From an uncultured Bermanella sp. (GTDB lineage: Bacteria > Pseudomonadota > Gammaproteobacteria > Pseudomonadales > Oceanobacteraceae): a stretch of 64,000 bases of DNA. The position numbers and the translations under genes were made by a program. Shown here piece by piece: positions 1 through 9,151 of this stretch. Each line of letters begins with the position of its first letter. Within the stretch, counting starts at the first letter, position 1. The notes beneath the pieces were generated by a model. That model was not told the DNA's origin and did not search any database. It saw only the letters and a program-made list of their open reading frames with translations. The DNA is taken from contig CAJXRF010000012.1 of assembly GCA_913058575.1 (NCBI GenBank), positions 19,866 through 83,865 of the forward strand. Reading direction: 5' to 3'.

Positions 1-1049
1 ACCACGAAAACGCCAAAGGCAAACAACAGGCCAAGCAAAGTGAATCGGGCATGTTGTTACGTGACAACGTCTACGGCACCATAGACGAAGATGCCATCCG
101 CCGCGACTTCACCATTAATGCCTTGTATTACGATATTAGTGATTACTCTATTCACAGCTATGCCCAAGGCATAGATGACCTAAACAAGCGCCGCCTAGTA
201 TTAATTGGCGACCCAGCCACACGCTACCGAGAAGACCCTGTGCGAATGTTGCGTGCGGTGCGTTTTGCGGCAAAATTAGACTTCACCATTGAGAAAAAAA
301 CAGCCCTGCCCATTAAAGAACTGGCGCCTTTATTACGTGATATTCCAGCCGCTCGATTATTTGAAGAAGTGCTTAAAATGTTCATGGCTGGCCACGCCCA
401 TGCCACATTTGAGCTACTGGAAAAATACAACTTATTTGCTCAGCTTTTCCCACATACACAACAGTGCATTAATGAGCAAGAAAGCTACCGCAACATGGTG
501 GTTCATGCCTTACAGAATAGCGATGCCCGTATTGCACAAGGCAAAAGCCTAACACCTGCATTTATTTATTCGGTATTCCTATGGCCTTGCTTACTGGAGA
601 CCGCTAAGACCTTACAGAATCAAGGGGTTCCTGCTGTTCCAGCCCTTCACCAAGCAGCAGCCGATGTCATTAGCAATCAGCAAACTCACACTACAATCCC
701 TAAACGCTTCATGATCCCCATGCGTGAAATTTGGGATTTACAGCGCCGCCTTGAAAGACGCCTACCAAAACAATTAGAAAGCACCATTGGCCACGCGCGT
801 TTCCGTGCTGCCTATGACTTCTTGTTATTACGCGAGCAAAACGGTGAGCAGCTCGATAATGCAGGTGACTGGTGGACCGATTACCAAGTTCAAAACCCAG
901 ATGCCTTGTTTCAAGGCCGTGAGTCTACTCGTTTTAATTCTCGCAACCGCAATAGAAATCGTAGTCGTAATGGCAGCGGCCCTCAACGTGATGACGATGG
1001 CCCTCACCGTATTTCAAGCCCGCGCTCAAGAAAGCCTAAAAGAGATTAA
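1..1049 (+). CDS. pcnB: Poly(A) polymerase I (3' part, runs off the left edge)
   Basis: PcnB adds poly(A) tails to RNA 3' ends and so marks mRNAs, sRNAs and decay fragments for exonucleases. The reading frame is open to the window edge (first whole codon at base 3), so the nucleotidyltransferase N-terminus lies outside. What remains matches the E. coli protein from the end of the catalytic head: the block GMLLRDNVYG, then RRDFTINALYY, then the RNA-binding segment with YREDPVRMLRAVRFAAKL, then the helical C-terminal region. The last 45 or so residues are rich in Arg, Asn and Ser and end in a basic tail, as in E. coli PcnB. folK follows after 5 bp, the usual gammaproteobacterial pcnB-folK pairing. 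Identity is secure; only the start is missing. Confidence 0.96.
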   Translation, partial: HENAKGKQQAKQSESGMLLRDNVYGTIDEDAIRRDFTINALYYDISDYSIHSYAQGIDDLNKRRLVLIGDPATRYREDPVRMLRAVRFAAKLDFTIEKKTALPIKELAPLLRDIPAARLFEEVLKMFMAGHAHATFELLEKYNLFAQLFPHTQQCINEQESYRNMVVHALQNSDARIAQGKSLTPAFIYSVFLWPCLLETAKTLQNQGVPAVPALHQAAADVISNQQTHTTIPKRFMIPMREIWDLQRRLERRLPKQLESTIGHARFRAAYDFLLLREQNGEQLDNAGDWWTDYQVQNPDALFQGRESTRFNSRNRNRNRSRNGSGPQRDDDGPHRISSPRSRKPKRD

Positions 1050-1054
1050 TCTAC

Positions 1055-1558
1055 GTGGCTCCCTTGATCGACGTTTACATTGGTATGGGCAGTAATCTCC
1101 ATGAGCCTCTTTTGCAAATTAAGGAGGCCATTGACGAATTAAATGCCCACCCTCATTTCCACAATGTGAAAATAAGTAAGATTTATCAAAGTAAACCGAT
1201 AGGCCCACAAGACCAGCCTGATTACATCAATGCAGCGGCCTATTTCCAGACCTTTTTAGGTGCACATCATGTGCTTGATGAGTTACAAGCCTTGGAACAA
1301 CAGCACGGCCGATTACGTAAGCGCCATTGGGGTGAACGTACTTTAGACCTAGATTTACTATTATATGGCAACGCTCAGATACAAACCCCAAGACTGACCG
1401 TGCCCCACCCATTTATGCTTGAGCGCAGCTTTGTACTGTTTCCACTTAATGATTTGGCTAACGATATACACATACCTCCACAGCATTCTTTAAAAACCCA
1501 AATAGCCAATATGTCATTTGACCTTTCACCACTGGATGAAGAAAAAAACCCTCGCTAA
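1055..1558 (+). CDS. folK: 2-amino-4-hydroxy-6-hydroxymethyldihydropteridine pyrophosphokinase (HPPK)
   Basis: HPPK transfers pyrophosphate from ATP to 6-hydroxymethyl-7,8-dihydropterin, giving the substrate of dihydropteroate synthase in cytoplasmic folate synthesis. The 167-residue protein shows the N-terminal IGMGSNL motif, the central run RKRHWGERTLDLDLLLYG that supplies the metal-binding aspartates, and the C-terminal PHPFMLERSFVL signature; E. coli FolK is about the same length. It starts with GTG, 5 bp after the pcnB stop; no in-frame ATG precedes the conserved Tyr-Ile-Gly core. The tight spacing suggests transcription with pcnB. A gap of 184 bp then separates it from panB. Confidence 0.96.
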   Translation: MAPLIDVYIGMGSNLHEPLLQIKEAIDELNAHPHFHNVKISKIYQSKPIGPQDQPDYINAAAYFQTFLGAHHVLDELQALEQQHGRLRKRHWGERTLDLDLLLYGNAQIQTPRLTVPHPFMLERSFVLFPLNDLANDIHIPPQHSLKTQIANMSFDLSPLDEEKNPR

Positions 1559-1742
1559 TTTCACTTAAACCCCGCACTCAAAGGGGTCCTTAGCGGTAAA
1601 TTTGCATTACACCTCAGTTTAATTGTCGAACACTTCACCTTTAATAGGCGCCTTTTAACCCTCAGGCTGTCAAAAATGGCAATTGACTTACCCTGTCCAG
1701 ATCTGGACTATACGCCCCATATTCAAGACAAGTGAGTTCTGT

Positions 1743-2540
1743 ATGAGCAAAACCACCATAAATACACTCCATCAATGTAAGCAAAATAAGCAGAAGTTCG
1801 CAGTGGTTACCGCTTACGATGCCACATTTTCACACCTGGCAAGCAGCGCAGGCATTGAGGTGTTATTGGTGGGCGACTCCCTTGGCATGGTTTTACAAGG
1901 TGAGGACAGCACCGTGCCTGTGACCATTGAGCACATGTGTTACCACACCCAAGCGGTGAAACAAGGTAATCAAGGGGCGCTTATTATGGCCGACTTGCCA
2001 TTCATGGCTTATAGCACCCCAGAACAAGCCTTAGATAATGCCGCGCTACTTATGCAGTCTGGTGCGCAAATGGTGAAACTAGAAGGGGGCGCTTGGTTGG
2101 TAGAAACCGTTGCCATGCTAAGCGAACGGGGCATTCCTGTGTGCAGCCATTTAGGCCTTACCCCTCAATATGTACACAAATTTGGCGGCTATAAAGTACA
2201 AGGGCGAGACGACGCCACCGCCAAACAAATGATCGCTGACGCTAAAGCAATGGAAGCGGCAGGTGCTGATGTATTACTACTAGAATGTGTTCCCAGTGAT
2301 TTGGCCAAAGAATTAACGCAAAGTGTGTCTATTCCGGTTATTGGCATAGGTGCTGGTAGCGATACCGATGGCCAAGTGCTCGTTTGTTACGACATGCTTG
2401 GTATGAACCCAGGCCACATTCCAAAATTTGTTAAAAATTACATGGTGGAAGGCCGTACGATTCAGCAAGCCTTTGAAGTCTATGGCGAAGAAGTAAAGTC
2501 AGGGGCATTCCCCGCTCCAGAACATGAGTTTAAAGCATGA
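1743..2540 (+). CDS. panB: 3-methyl-2-oxobutanoate hydroxymethyltransferase (ketopantoate hydroxymethyltransferase)
   Basis: PanB transfers a hydroxymethyl group from 5,10-methylene-tetrahydrofolate to 2-ketoisovalerate to make ketopantoate, the first step toward pantothenate. I place the start at the ATG at 1743 (265 residues), because the sequence from there aligns with E. coli PanB; a longer TTG start at 1683 would add 20 unrelated residues. With this start the magnesium ligands fall at the E. coli numbers: D45 in VGDSLG, D84 in ADLPF, E114 in KLEGG, and the catalytic E181 in ECVP. The stop overlaps the panC start (ATGA), so panB and panC are translationally coupled. The folate cofactor links it functionally to folK just upstream. 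Confidence 0.97.
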   Translation: MSKTTINTLHQCKQNKQKFAVVTAYDATFSHLASSAGIEVLLVGDSLGMVLQGEDSTVPVTIEHMCYHTQAVKQGNQGALIMADLPFMAYSTPEQALDNAALLMQSGAQMVKLEGGAWLVETVAMLSERGIPVCSHLGLTPQYVHKFGGYKVQGRDDATAKQMIADAKAMEAAGADVLLLECVPSDLAKELTQSVSIPVIGIGAGSDTDGQVLVCYDMLGMNPGHIPKFVKNYMVEGRTIQQAFEVYGEEVKSGAFPAPEHEFKA

Positions 2541-3391
2541 AAGTTGTAGAGACAGTTCGCGAACTTCGCGAGCAAATTCGCTTAGCGCGCCAACAAGGTA
2601 AACGAATTGGCTTCGTACCTACCATGGGCAATCTTCATGAAGGACACATGAGCCTGATAGATGCGGCCTCTGAGCAATGTGATTTCGTGGTGGCCAGTAT
2701 TTTTGTCAACCCGCTGCAGTTCAACAACCCAGACGACCTAAGCTTGTATCCACGTACCTTTGCAGCCGATCAGCAGCACCTACAGGATCGCGACTGCAAC
2801 CTTTTGTTTTTTCCAAGCGTTGATGAGGTATATCCTGCTGGTCAAGACTTGCAGGCCATTGTCAGTGTTCCAGATGTGAGCGATGGCCTATGTGGTGCCA
2901 GCCGCCCTGGGCATTTCGACGGTGTTAGCACCGTGGTGACTAAATTGTTCAACATGGTACAACCAGACGCGGCCTTCTTTGGTGAAAAAGACTACCAACA
3001 GCTAGCAGTGATTAAAAAGATGGTCACTGACTTATGCATGCCCATTGAGATTGTACCTGTGGCTACAAAACGCGAAGAAGATGGCCTAGCCATGAGTTCA
3101 CGCAACGGTTACCTAACAGCGCAGGAACGAGAAAACGCCGTGCTCATTAGCCAAGTATTACTTCAAGTCATTGAATCATTACGCAGCGGCAATAAAGATT
3201 TTGAACAGTTATGCCAACAGGCAAAGTCGCAACTGAGCGCCCAAGGCTATGAGCCTGACTATGTTCAAATATGCCAAGCACAGAGTTTAAAGCCTGCTAG
3301 TAAAGCAGACACATCACTTGTGGTGCTAGGCGCCGCTTTCTTAGGGAAAGCACGCTTGATTGATAATTTCACGGTAGACTTGCTGTCTTAA
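2537..3391 (+). CDS. panC: Pantothenate synthetase (pantoate--beta-alanine ligase)
   Basis: PanC condenses pantoate with beta-alanine through a pantoyl-adenylate, using ATP. The 284-residue protein has the adenylate-forming HIGH-type motif as H34-E-G-H37 in [13 protein letters not shown], the central [10 protein letters not shown] block, and LAMSSRN near residue 190, all typical of PanC. Its start codon overlaps the panB stop by four bases (ATGA). The panD product, which supplies its beta-alanine, is encoded 209 bp downstream. Length and motifs are normal and the assignment is secure. Confidence 0.97.
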   Translation: MKVVETVRELREQIRLARQQGKRIGFVPTMGNLHEGHMSLIDAASEQCDFVVASIFVNPLQFNNPDDLSLYPRTFAADQQHLQDRDCNLLFFPSVDEVYPAGQDLQAIVSVPDVSDGLCGASRPGHFDGVSTVVTKLFNMVQPDAAFFGEKDYQQLAVIKKMVTDLCMPIEIVPVATKREEDGLAMSSRNGYLTAQERENAVLISQVLLQVIESLRSGNKDFEQLCQQAKSQLSAQGYEPDYVQICQAQSLKPASKADTSLVVLGAAFLGKARLIDNFTVDLLS

Positions 3392-3600
3392 GTTACCGTT
3401 TTATGGGGTCCTCTGACATGGTAATTTACCCAGTCAGGAGATCAAAATTTAGCCATTTTTATTGTAAAGTGGCGTTGAATAGCTAGGTTGATTCAGGCAT
3501 ACTCGCTTCGCATCGCCAAGCCAATACGTGGCTCACCACTATTCATACTGAATGTCAATAGTGAGTTCATAGTAAGAAATACAGGTTAAAGGTTGTAACC
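3392..3600 (+). promoter_or_regulatory. panC-panD intergenic region with an inverted repeat
   Basis: This 209-bp gap holds no ORF. It contains the inverted repeat CACTATT (3537-3543) / AATAGTG (3557-3563) with a 13-nt spacer, about 40 bp before panD. The gap suggests panD has its own transcription signal, but I see no convincing -35/-10 pair. The same inverted repeat arms recur upstream of the EF-G gene at 61533-61562, which may be chance. Confidence 0.25.
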
Positions 3601-3981
3601 ATGCAATCCATAATGCTTAAAGCAAAGTTACACCAAGCTCGTGTAACGCACGCCGTATTAGAATACGAAGGTTCATGTGCTATTGATGGCAATCTGCTAG
3701 ACATGGCAGGTATCCGTGAGCACGAACAGATTCAAATTTATAACATTGAGAACGGCCAACGTTTCACTACCTACGCCATTCGTGGTGAAGAAGGTAGCGG
3801 CATCATCTCTGTAAATGGCGCAGCTGCCCATCTTGCAGAAGTAGGCCAACGTGTGATTATTTGTGCTTATGCCAACTACTCTGAAGTTGAGCTAGCCAAT
3901 TATAAGCCGCGTCTTCTTTATATAAATGCTGACAACTCCCTTAGTCATGCATCAAACGCTATTCCTGTTCAGCTGGCTTAA
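3601..3981 (+). CDS. panD: Aspartate 1-decarboxylase precursor
   Basis: PanD decarboxylates L-aspartate to beta-alanine, the second substrate of PanC. It is made as a proenzyme that cleaves itself between Gly24 and Ser25 to form a pyruvoyl group; YEGSC here places G24-S25 exactly as in E. coli, and K9, R54 and Y58 of the active site are also at their expected positions. The 126-residue length equals the family norm. In enterobacteria the cleavage needs PanZ (PanM), which is not visible in this window. The gene is followed 22 bp later by a strong terminator, ending the folate/pantothenate region. Confidence 0.97.
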   Translation: MQSIMLKAKLHQARVTHAVLEYEGSCAIDGNLLDMAGIREHEQIQIYNIENGQRFTTYAIRGEEGSGIISVNGAAAHLAEVGQRVIICAYANYSEVELANYKPRLLYINADNSLSHASNAIPVQLA

Positions 3982-4003
3982 TACGCTTTAGCTTGAACCT
4001 TTT

Positions 4004-4030
4004 AAGCCCGATTTTCATCGGGCTTTTTTA
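4004..4030 (+). terminator. Rho-independent terminator after panD
   Basis: A perfect 8-bp stem AAGCCCGA/TCGGGCTT (4004-4011 and 4018-4025) with a 6-nt loop is followed by a T run. Confidence 0.9.
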
Positions 4031-4239
4031 TGCCCGCTCATAATGACTTTTTATGGCAATCTATCTAAGCCCTTCTTTATTGAAAACCCTAACCACCCCA
4101 ACTTAAGCCCCTAATATTTACCCTCGTATTTCGTAACAATTAAAATACATAAAATAACCCGATGGCCTTGATGAAATAGCCAGCTTTGACTAAACCCTAA
4201 TAATAGGTAAATGGAATTCCAGTTCACCGAAGGACTCGT

Positions 4240-5859
4240 ATGGCTATTTTTTCAAAGCTCTCACTTAAATACAAAATATTATGTATTGCCCTAATTGGAG
4301 CTGTTGGGTTCATGAGCTACTTGGCTTTTAATTTTAAAACCGCCAGCAACAACGAAGCCAGGCTCAGTAAAATTCAAGATGTAAATTTTCCCATATTGGA
4401 TAAAACCGGTAAGGTTTGGCTAGAACTCTTCGCCGCTCGCACCGCTATGCAAACCGCCATTTCAGAGGGGGAGTCTGACCTCATCATGGAGGCGAAAAGT
4501 CACCAAGATAAAATATTGCGGCACTTTAGCGATATTGAGATATCTGAAAAACAATATAAAGGAGCCATTAAACAACTGCGCACAGGTTTAAATCGTTACA
4601 TCAACAGCGCAGAACAATTAACCCAAGGCATGATTGACGGTACCATAGAGTTTTCAAAAATGGCAGACATGGCTGCGGTCATGCACGGTCATTATAAAAA
4701 ATTTAGTGATGACCTAAGCCAATTTAGGGAGCAAGCATTACAGGATTTTGCAGAACGCCTTAATCAAGCTAAAAAAGAAAGCCAGCAAGCACTAAATACC
4801 GGCGTGGTTTTAGGCGCTTCGATTATCATATTATTGCTCGTGATTGCTTGGTGGATATCCAACACCATCGTCAGCAATATAAATCGCATCATTCAAGAAC
4901 TAGAAGGCATGGCCACAGGTAAAGGGGATTTAACCATTCGCCTAGAAACCTCCGCCCAAGATGAAATTGGCAGCCTTGTGGATAAGTTCAATGGATTTGT
5001 ATTGCACCTGCAACTCATGATTAAAGTGCTCGCCAACCTATCCCACGGTGTGACTCAAGGTGCAACAGATGTGAAGGGAATTGCGCTACATACCCAAACA
5101 GGCATTGTAGACCAGCAAAATGAAATTCATCAGGTGGCAACCGCTGTAACAGAAATGGCGCAAACCTCACTTGAGGTTTCTAAAAATGCAGGGGAAGCTT
5201 CTAAAGCCACCGACCAAGCCGATACAGACTCACAATCTGGGCAAAAAGTAGTAGAAGATAATATCACCGCCATTACTGCTCTCGCTCAGGAAATAGAAAC
5301 TGCGCGTAATGTGATACAAACTCTTTCTGATCAAGTTCAAAAAATTGCCGCTGCTTCACAAGATATTCGCAGCATTGCCGATCAAACTAACTTGCTGGCT
5401 TTGAATGCTGCCATTGAAGCGGCAAGGGCTGGCGAACAAGGGCGAGGCTTTGCTGTGGTAGCCGATGAAGTGCGCACGTTAGCAGGCAGAACTGGTCAAA
5501 GCACAAATGACATAGAAGATATTATTAAAAGCCTATTAAGTGGCGCACAGCAAGCTGTGGCGGTGATGGATCAATCCAAGGAGCGGGCTTATCAATCGGT
5601 GGAGCAATCTCAAACTACAGGTGAGTCATTACAAAACATATTAAAATCTATTCATACCATTAATCAAATGAACCTCTTAGTGGCCAGCTCGGCCGAGGAA
5701 CAAAGTTCAGTGGCTGAAGAAGTGAGTAAAAATATTATTCGTATTAATGGGTTTTCAGATCAAACCGTTGAAGATGCACAATCCACTGCTTCCGCGACTA
5801 AAACATTATCTGAACAGGCTGAGCAATTAAAAGCCATCGTTAACGAATTCAAGGTATAA
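4240..5859 (+). CDS. Methyl-accepting chemotaxis protein
   Basis: A transmembrane chemoreceptor of 539 residues. TM1 spans about residues 12-31 and TM2 about 188-206; between them lies a periplasmic, probably four-helix-bundle sensor domain of some 155 residues with no cysteines. A HAMP domain (about 207-260, with DEIGSLVDKFNGF) leads into the signalling coiled coil, whose conserved hairpin tip [20 protein letters not shown] begins near residue 379 and binds CheA/CheW. There is no C-terminal NWETF-type CheR tether. An AAGGA ribosome-binding site sits before the ATG. The gene stands alone, with no che genes nearby, so its ligand cannot be inferred. mtnA starts 56 bp downstream but is functionally unrelated. 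Confidence 0.95.
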   Translation: MAIFSKLSLKYKILCIALIGAVGFMSYLAFNFKTASNNEARLSKIQDVNFPILDKTGKVWLELFAARTAMQTAISEGESDLIMEAKSHQDKILRHFSDIEISEKQYKGAIKQLRTGLNRYINSAEQLTQGMIDGTIEFSKMADMAAVMHGHYKKFSDDLSQFREQALQDFAERLNQAKKESQQALNTGVVLGASIIILLLVIAWWISNTIVSNINRIIQELEGMATGKGDLTIRLETSAQDEIGSLVDKFNGFVLHLQLMIKVLANLSHGVTQGATDVKGIALHTQTGIVDQQNEIHQVATAVTEMAQTSLEVSKNAGEASKATDQADTDSQSGQKVVEDNITAITALAQEIETARNVIQTLSDQVQKIAAASQDIRSIADQTNLLALNAAIEAARAGEQGRGFAVVADEVRTLAGRTGQSTNDIEDIIKSLLSGAQQAVAVMDQSKERAYQSVEQSQTTGESLQNILKSIHTINQMNLLVASSAEEQSSVAEEVSKNIIRINGFSDQTVEDAQSTASATKTLSEQAEQLKAIVNEFKV

Positions 5860-5915
5860 TTCTGCATTTTTTGAAGGATTGATCTTTACGGTCAATCTCG
5901 CTTTGCAGGTATTTT

Positions 5916-7001
5916 ATGTCTAATTCCAGCCCTTTCAATCCTGACCTAATCAATACAAGTCACACCCGTGGTGACAGTGTTCGTGCTATTCATTTTCACA
6001 ATCAAAAGCTTCACTTGCTAGACCAGCGTTTATTACCTGCTCAGGAGATTTTTCTAACATTTACCACGCCGCAAGAAGTCGCCTGTGCCATTACCGATAT
6101 GGTCGTACGTGGCGCACCCGCCATTGGCATAACCGCCGCTTACGGCATTGTGCTAGCTGCATACCAACAAATAGATAAAGACACACTCAACCTTAAAGAT
6201 GCTTTTAAAACACTCGCCGCCTCTCGCCCTACTGCGGTCAATTTATTTTGGGCCCTAAATAAAATGCAATCTGAGCTTGAAAATTGCTTAGCATTATCCA
6301 CAGCAGAACAAGTAGCTCATTTGGAGAAATGCGCTCACGATATTTACCAAGACGACATACTGGCTAACCAGTCAATGGGAAAATTAGGTGCTAGTTTAAT
6401 TGAAGAAAACTCACAGCTATACACACACTGCAATACAGGTTCACTGGCCACGGGTGGCTACGGTACCGCATTAGGCGTTATTCGTAGTGCCTTCCAAGGC
6501 AATAAAGTCACCCAAGTGTATGCAGGGGAAACTCGCCCATGGTTACAAGGTGCTCGCTTAACCGCATGGGAATTAATGCGTGATGACATTCCTGTTAAGC
6601 TCTCAAGCGAAGGCGCAGCGGGGCAACTTCTGCGTCAAGGAAATATTAACTGGATTATTGTGGGCGCTGACCGCATTAGCGCCAATGGCGACGTGGCCAA
6701 TAAAATAGGTACCTATAATTTAGCCGTATTGGCAAAGTATCATAATGTTAAATTTATGGTGGTGGCTCCCAGCACTACATTTGATTTAACGATTCAACAT
6801 GGGCAAGACATCCCCATTGAAGAACGCCCTAGTGAAGAGGTGACCAAGATTCAGGGTATACAAATTGCGCCTGAGCATTGTGAAGCCATCAACCCATCTT
6901 TTGATGTGACACCTAATGAATTAATCGATGCGATTATTTGTGAAAAAGGAATCTTAAAAGCACCATTTGATATCAATATTCAAAAACTATTGGGGAAATA
7001 A
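5916..7001 (+). CDS. mtnA: S-methyl-5-thioribose-1-phosphate isomerase
   Basis: MtnA isomerises methylthioribose-1-phosphate to methylthioribulose-1-phosphate in the methionine salvage pathway. The 361-residue protein has the RGAP substrate loop at 65-68, the catalytic cysteine C172 in HCNTGSLATGGYGTALG, and the catalytic aspartate D252 in IVGADRISANGDVANKIGTY, so it is a true MtnA rather than an eIF2B or ribose-1,5-bisphosphate isomerase relative; the mtnB/D/C neighbours confirm this. It heads a five-gene run, mtnA-mtnB-pldA-mtnD-mtnC, and ends 1 bp before mtnB. The 56-bp upstream gap is too short for a SAM riboswitch and none is seen. Confidence 0.96.
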   Translation: MSNSSPFNPDLINTSHTRGDSVRAIHFHNQKLHLLDQRLLPAQEIFLTFTTPQEVACAITDMVVRGAPAIGITAAYGIVLAAYQQIDKDTLNLKDAFKTLAASRPTAVNLFWALNKMQSELENCLALSTAEQVAHLEKCAHDIYQDDILANQSMGKLGASLIEENSQLYTHCNTGSLATGGYGTALGVIRSAFQGNKVTQVYAGETRPWLQGARLTAWELMRDDIPVKLSSEGAAGQLLRQGNINWIIVGADRISANGDVANKIGTYNLAVLAKYHNVKFMVVAPSTTFDLTIQHGQDIPIEERPSEEVTKIQGIQIAPEHCEAINPSFDVTPNELIDAIICEKGILKAPFDINIQKLLGK

Positions 7002-7002
7002 C

Positions 7003-7620
7003 ATGCAATACCAACAAAGTGTGCTGCATCAAAAATCTCTATTATTATGCGCTATTGGTAAAGAATGTTATGAGCTTGGCTGGAGCCCAGCGACGAGCTC
7101 AAACTACAGTATTCGCTATGACAATAAACACTGCGCGATCACCAGCTCAGGGAAACACAAAGGGCGACTTCAACCAGAAGATATCTTATTGGTAGACTTT
7201 TCAGGTACGCCTATTACACAAGGTAAGCCCAGCGCCGAAACATTATTGCACACCCAACTCTATCAAGCTGATGATAAAATTGGGGCTGTACTTCATACTC
7301 ACAGCCCAGCTTCAGTGATGCTAAGTCAATTCTTAACAAGCAATGAGCTTGTGTTACAAGGCTGGGAATTACTAAAGGCCTTACCAGGAATATTAAGTCA
7401 TGAAGAGTCGGTAACTATCCCCATACTTAACAATAGCCAAGATATAAAGGCCCTTGCTAAGGAGGTAGATGAGAAAATGAAAACCGAGGACTTATGCGCC
7501 TATTTAATTAAAGGACATGGCATATATACTTGGGGAAAAAGTTTAGATGATTGCTTCCGCCATTTAGAGGCGCTTGAAGCATTAATGAGCTACGAACTCA
7601 CAGCACTTAGCTTAAAATAA
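7003..7620 (+). CDS. mtnB: Methylthioribulose-1-phosphate dehydratase
   Basis: MtnB is a zinc-dependent class II aldolase-fold enzyme that dehydrates methylthioribulose-1-phosphate to 2,3-diketo-5-methylthiopentyl-1-phosphate. The ATG at 7003 is chosen: it follows GGGGAA, lies 1 bp after the mtnA stop, and gives 205 residues, the family size; a longer in-frame start at 6967 would overlap mtnA. Family signatures seen are the SSNYS/TSSGKHKGRL phosphate-binding region, the zinc ligands in LHTHSPAS, and the third histidine in IKGHGIYTWG. pldA follows after 11 bp, so the genes are probably cotranscribed. Confidence 0.96.
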   Translation: MQYQQSVLHQKSLLLCAIGKECYELGWSPATSSNYSIRYDNKHCAITSSGKHKGRLQPEDILLVDFSGTPITQGKPSAETLLHTQLYQADDKIGAVLHTHSPASVMLSQFLTSNELVLQGWELLKALPGILSHEESVTIPILNNSQDIKALAKEVDEKMKTEDLCAYLIKGHGIYTWGKSLDDCFRHLEALEALMSYELTALSLK

Positions 7621-7631
7621 GGATACTTATA

Positions 7632-8582
7632 ATGACCATAAAGCGTGGGCTATTTTTAATTATATTGCTGTCTTTAAGTTTAGAACTCTTCTCTCAAGAA
7701 ATGACCAATGAGCAAATCCGCAATTCTAAACTTCCTACCATTCATGAAAATGAAGACGATGCCATTGCTTTAAAACATGCCATTGAACGTATGGATATTA
7801 TAGAAGAAAAAGCCGGCGACTTACCTTTTGTTATCTTACCCCACCGGCCCAATTATATGATGCCGATATCATACCAAGAACGTCCAAACGATCAGCCATT
7901 TCAAGATGTAGTAGGAGAGGACTGGCCTGGGCTTGATAATGCTGAAGCGGTTTTTCAAGTGAGTTTAAAATACCAAATTGCAAAATTAGATAAAGACAAT
8001 AAAAGTAGGTTATATGTTGCCTATACAAATAAGTCATATTGGCAAGTGTACAATAGTAATTTATCTCGACCCTTTCGTGAAACCAATCACGAACCAGAAC
8101 TCATTGCACAGTTTCGTCCTAACTGGGGTTATATTAATGGCTTAAACATTGCGCTAAACCACCAAAGTAATGGCCAATATCAAGGATTATCACGCAGCTG
8201 GAATCGAATTATTGCAGGTTTTTTTCATGTTTCAGGTAGCACTGTATTTGGATTCCAACCTTGGTGGCGAATCCCCGAATCCAGCAATGATGACCCAAAA
8301 GACCCCAAAGACGATGACAACCCAGACATCCATAAGTACATAGGTTATAGCGATTTCATTTTTTACAAAAGACTGGGCAGACAATCTCTTTCCATTCGCT
8401 TTGGAAATAACTTTAACTTTGATAAAAACCGCGGTTGGGGAGAATTTGAATTTAACTTTCCATTAACACCAAGAGTGCGAGGGTTCGTTCAATACTATGA
8501 AGGTTATGGCAGCAGCTTAATTGAGTACGATCATTACCAAAGAAGACTCGGATTCGGATTTAAGATTTCTGACTACTTATAA
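7632..8582 (+). CDS. pldA: Outer membrane phospholipase A (OMPLA)
   Basis: PldA is a calcium-dependent, dimerising outer-membrane beta-barrel that removes acyl chains from phospholipids misplaced in the outer leaflet. The 316-residue protein has an N-terminal signal peptide (about 1-21) and the complete catalytic set: H177 and S179 in NHQSNGQ and N191 in SRSWNR, equivalent to H142/S144/N156 of mature E. coli OMPLA. The later strands (DNPDIHKYIGY, GYGSSLIEYD) also match. Residues 219-231 are an acidic Asp/Lys/Pro-rich loop. It sits between mtnB (11 bp upstream) and mtnD (23 bp downstream), an unusual position for pldA. Confidence 0.95.
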   Translation: MTIKRGLFLIILLSLSLELFSQEMTNEQIRNSKLPTIHENEDDAIALKHAIERMDIIEEKAGDLPFVILPHRPNYMMPISYQERPNDQPFQDVVGEDWPGLDNAEAVFQVSLKYQIAKLDKDNKSRLYVAYTNKSYWQVYNSNLSRPFRETNHEPELIAQFRPNWGYINGLNIALNHQSNGQYQGLSRSWNRIIAGFFHVSGSTVFGFQPWWRIPESSNDDPKDPKDDDNPDIHKYIGYSDFIFYKRLGRQSLSIRFGNNFNFDKNRGWGEFEFNFPLTPRVRGFVQYYEGYGSSLIEYDHYQRRLGFGFKISDYL

Positions 8583-8605
8583 CATCATAATAAAATGAAA
8601 AGATC

Positions 8606-9148
8606 ATGAGCAAAATAACTGTTTTCCAACAAGATAATGCAAGCTATATTTTACAAAGTAGCAATGAAAAAAGTGAAATCGCCAAGATATTAACTAATGT
8701 TGGCGTGCGTTATGAACAATGGAAAACGTCCAACAAACGTTCCACTACCGCTTCAGTAGAGACTATCATAGCCGCTTATAAAACTGACATAGACAAGCTA
8801 ATGAGCAGCGAAGGCTATCAAAGTGTTGATGCAATTAGCCTAACACCAGACAATCCAAGCAAAGAAGCCTTGCGCAATAAATTCTTAGCCGAGCATACCC
8901 ATGCAGAAGATGAAGTACGCTTTTTTGTTAAAGGCGAAGGACTCTTCACATTGCACATTGAAGATAAGATTTATGAAGTATTGTGTACTCAAGGTGATTT
9001 AATCAGTGTACCTAAAAATACTCGCCATTGGTTTGACATGGGGTCTAACCCTAATTTCACGGCCATTCGTTTATTTAACAACCCCGATGGTTGGGTCGCA
9101 CAATACACAGGTAGTGATATCTCCAATCAATTTTCAAGGCTTGCGTAA
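8606..9148 (+). CDS. mtnD: Acireductone dioxygenase
   Basis: MtnD (ARD) oxidises the acireductone 1,2-dihydroxy-3-keto-5-methylthiopentene. With Fe2+ it yields the keto acid precursor of methionine plus formate; with Ni2+ it yields methylthiopropionate, CO and formate. The 180-residue cupin has all four metal ligands: H97, H99 and E103 in EHTHAEDEVRFFVKG, and H141 in NTRHWFDMG. The gene follows pldA by 23 bp and precedes mtnC by 3 bp. The sequence does not say which metal is used in vivo. Confidence 0.96.
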   Translation: MSKITVFQQDNASYILQSSNEKSEIAKILTNVGVRYEQWKTSNKRSTTASVETIIAAYKTDIDKLMSSEGYQSVDAISLTPDNPSKEALRNKFLAEHTHAEDEVRFFVKGEGLFTLHIEDKIYEVLCTQGDLISVPKNTRHWFDMGSNPNFTAIRLFNNPDGWVAQYTGSDISNQFSRLA

Positions 9149-9151
9149 CTC

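Noticed and set aside
4141..4170. Sigma28-like flagellar promoter before the first chemoreceptor gene
   Set aside because: TAAA is followed by CCCGATGG, but the spacing is about 2 nt short of the usual and only five of eight -10 bases match.
5860..5915. SAM or MTA riboswitch before mtnA
   Set aside because: The gap is 56 bp, too short for known classes, and no conserved core is visible.
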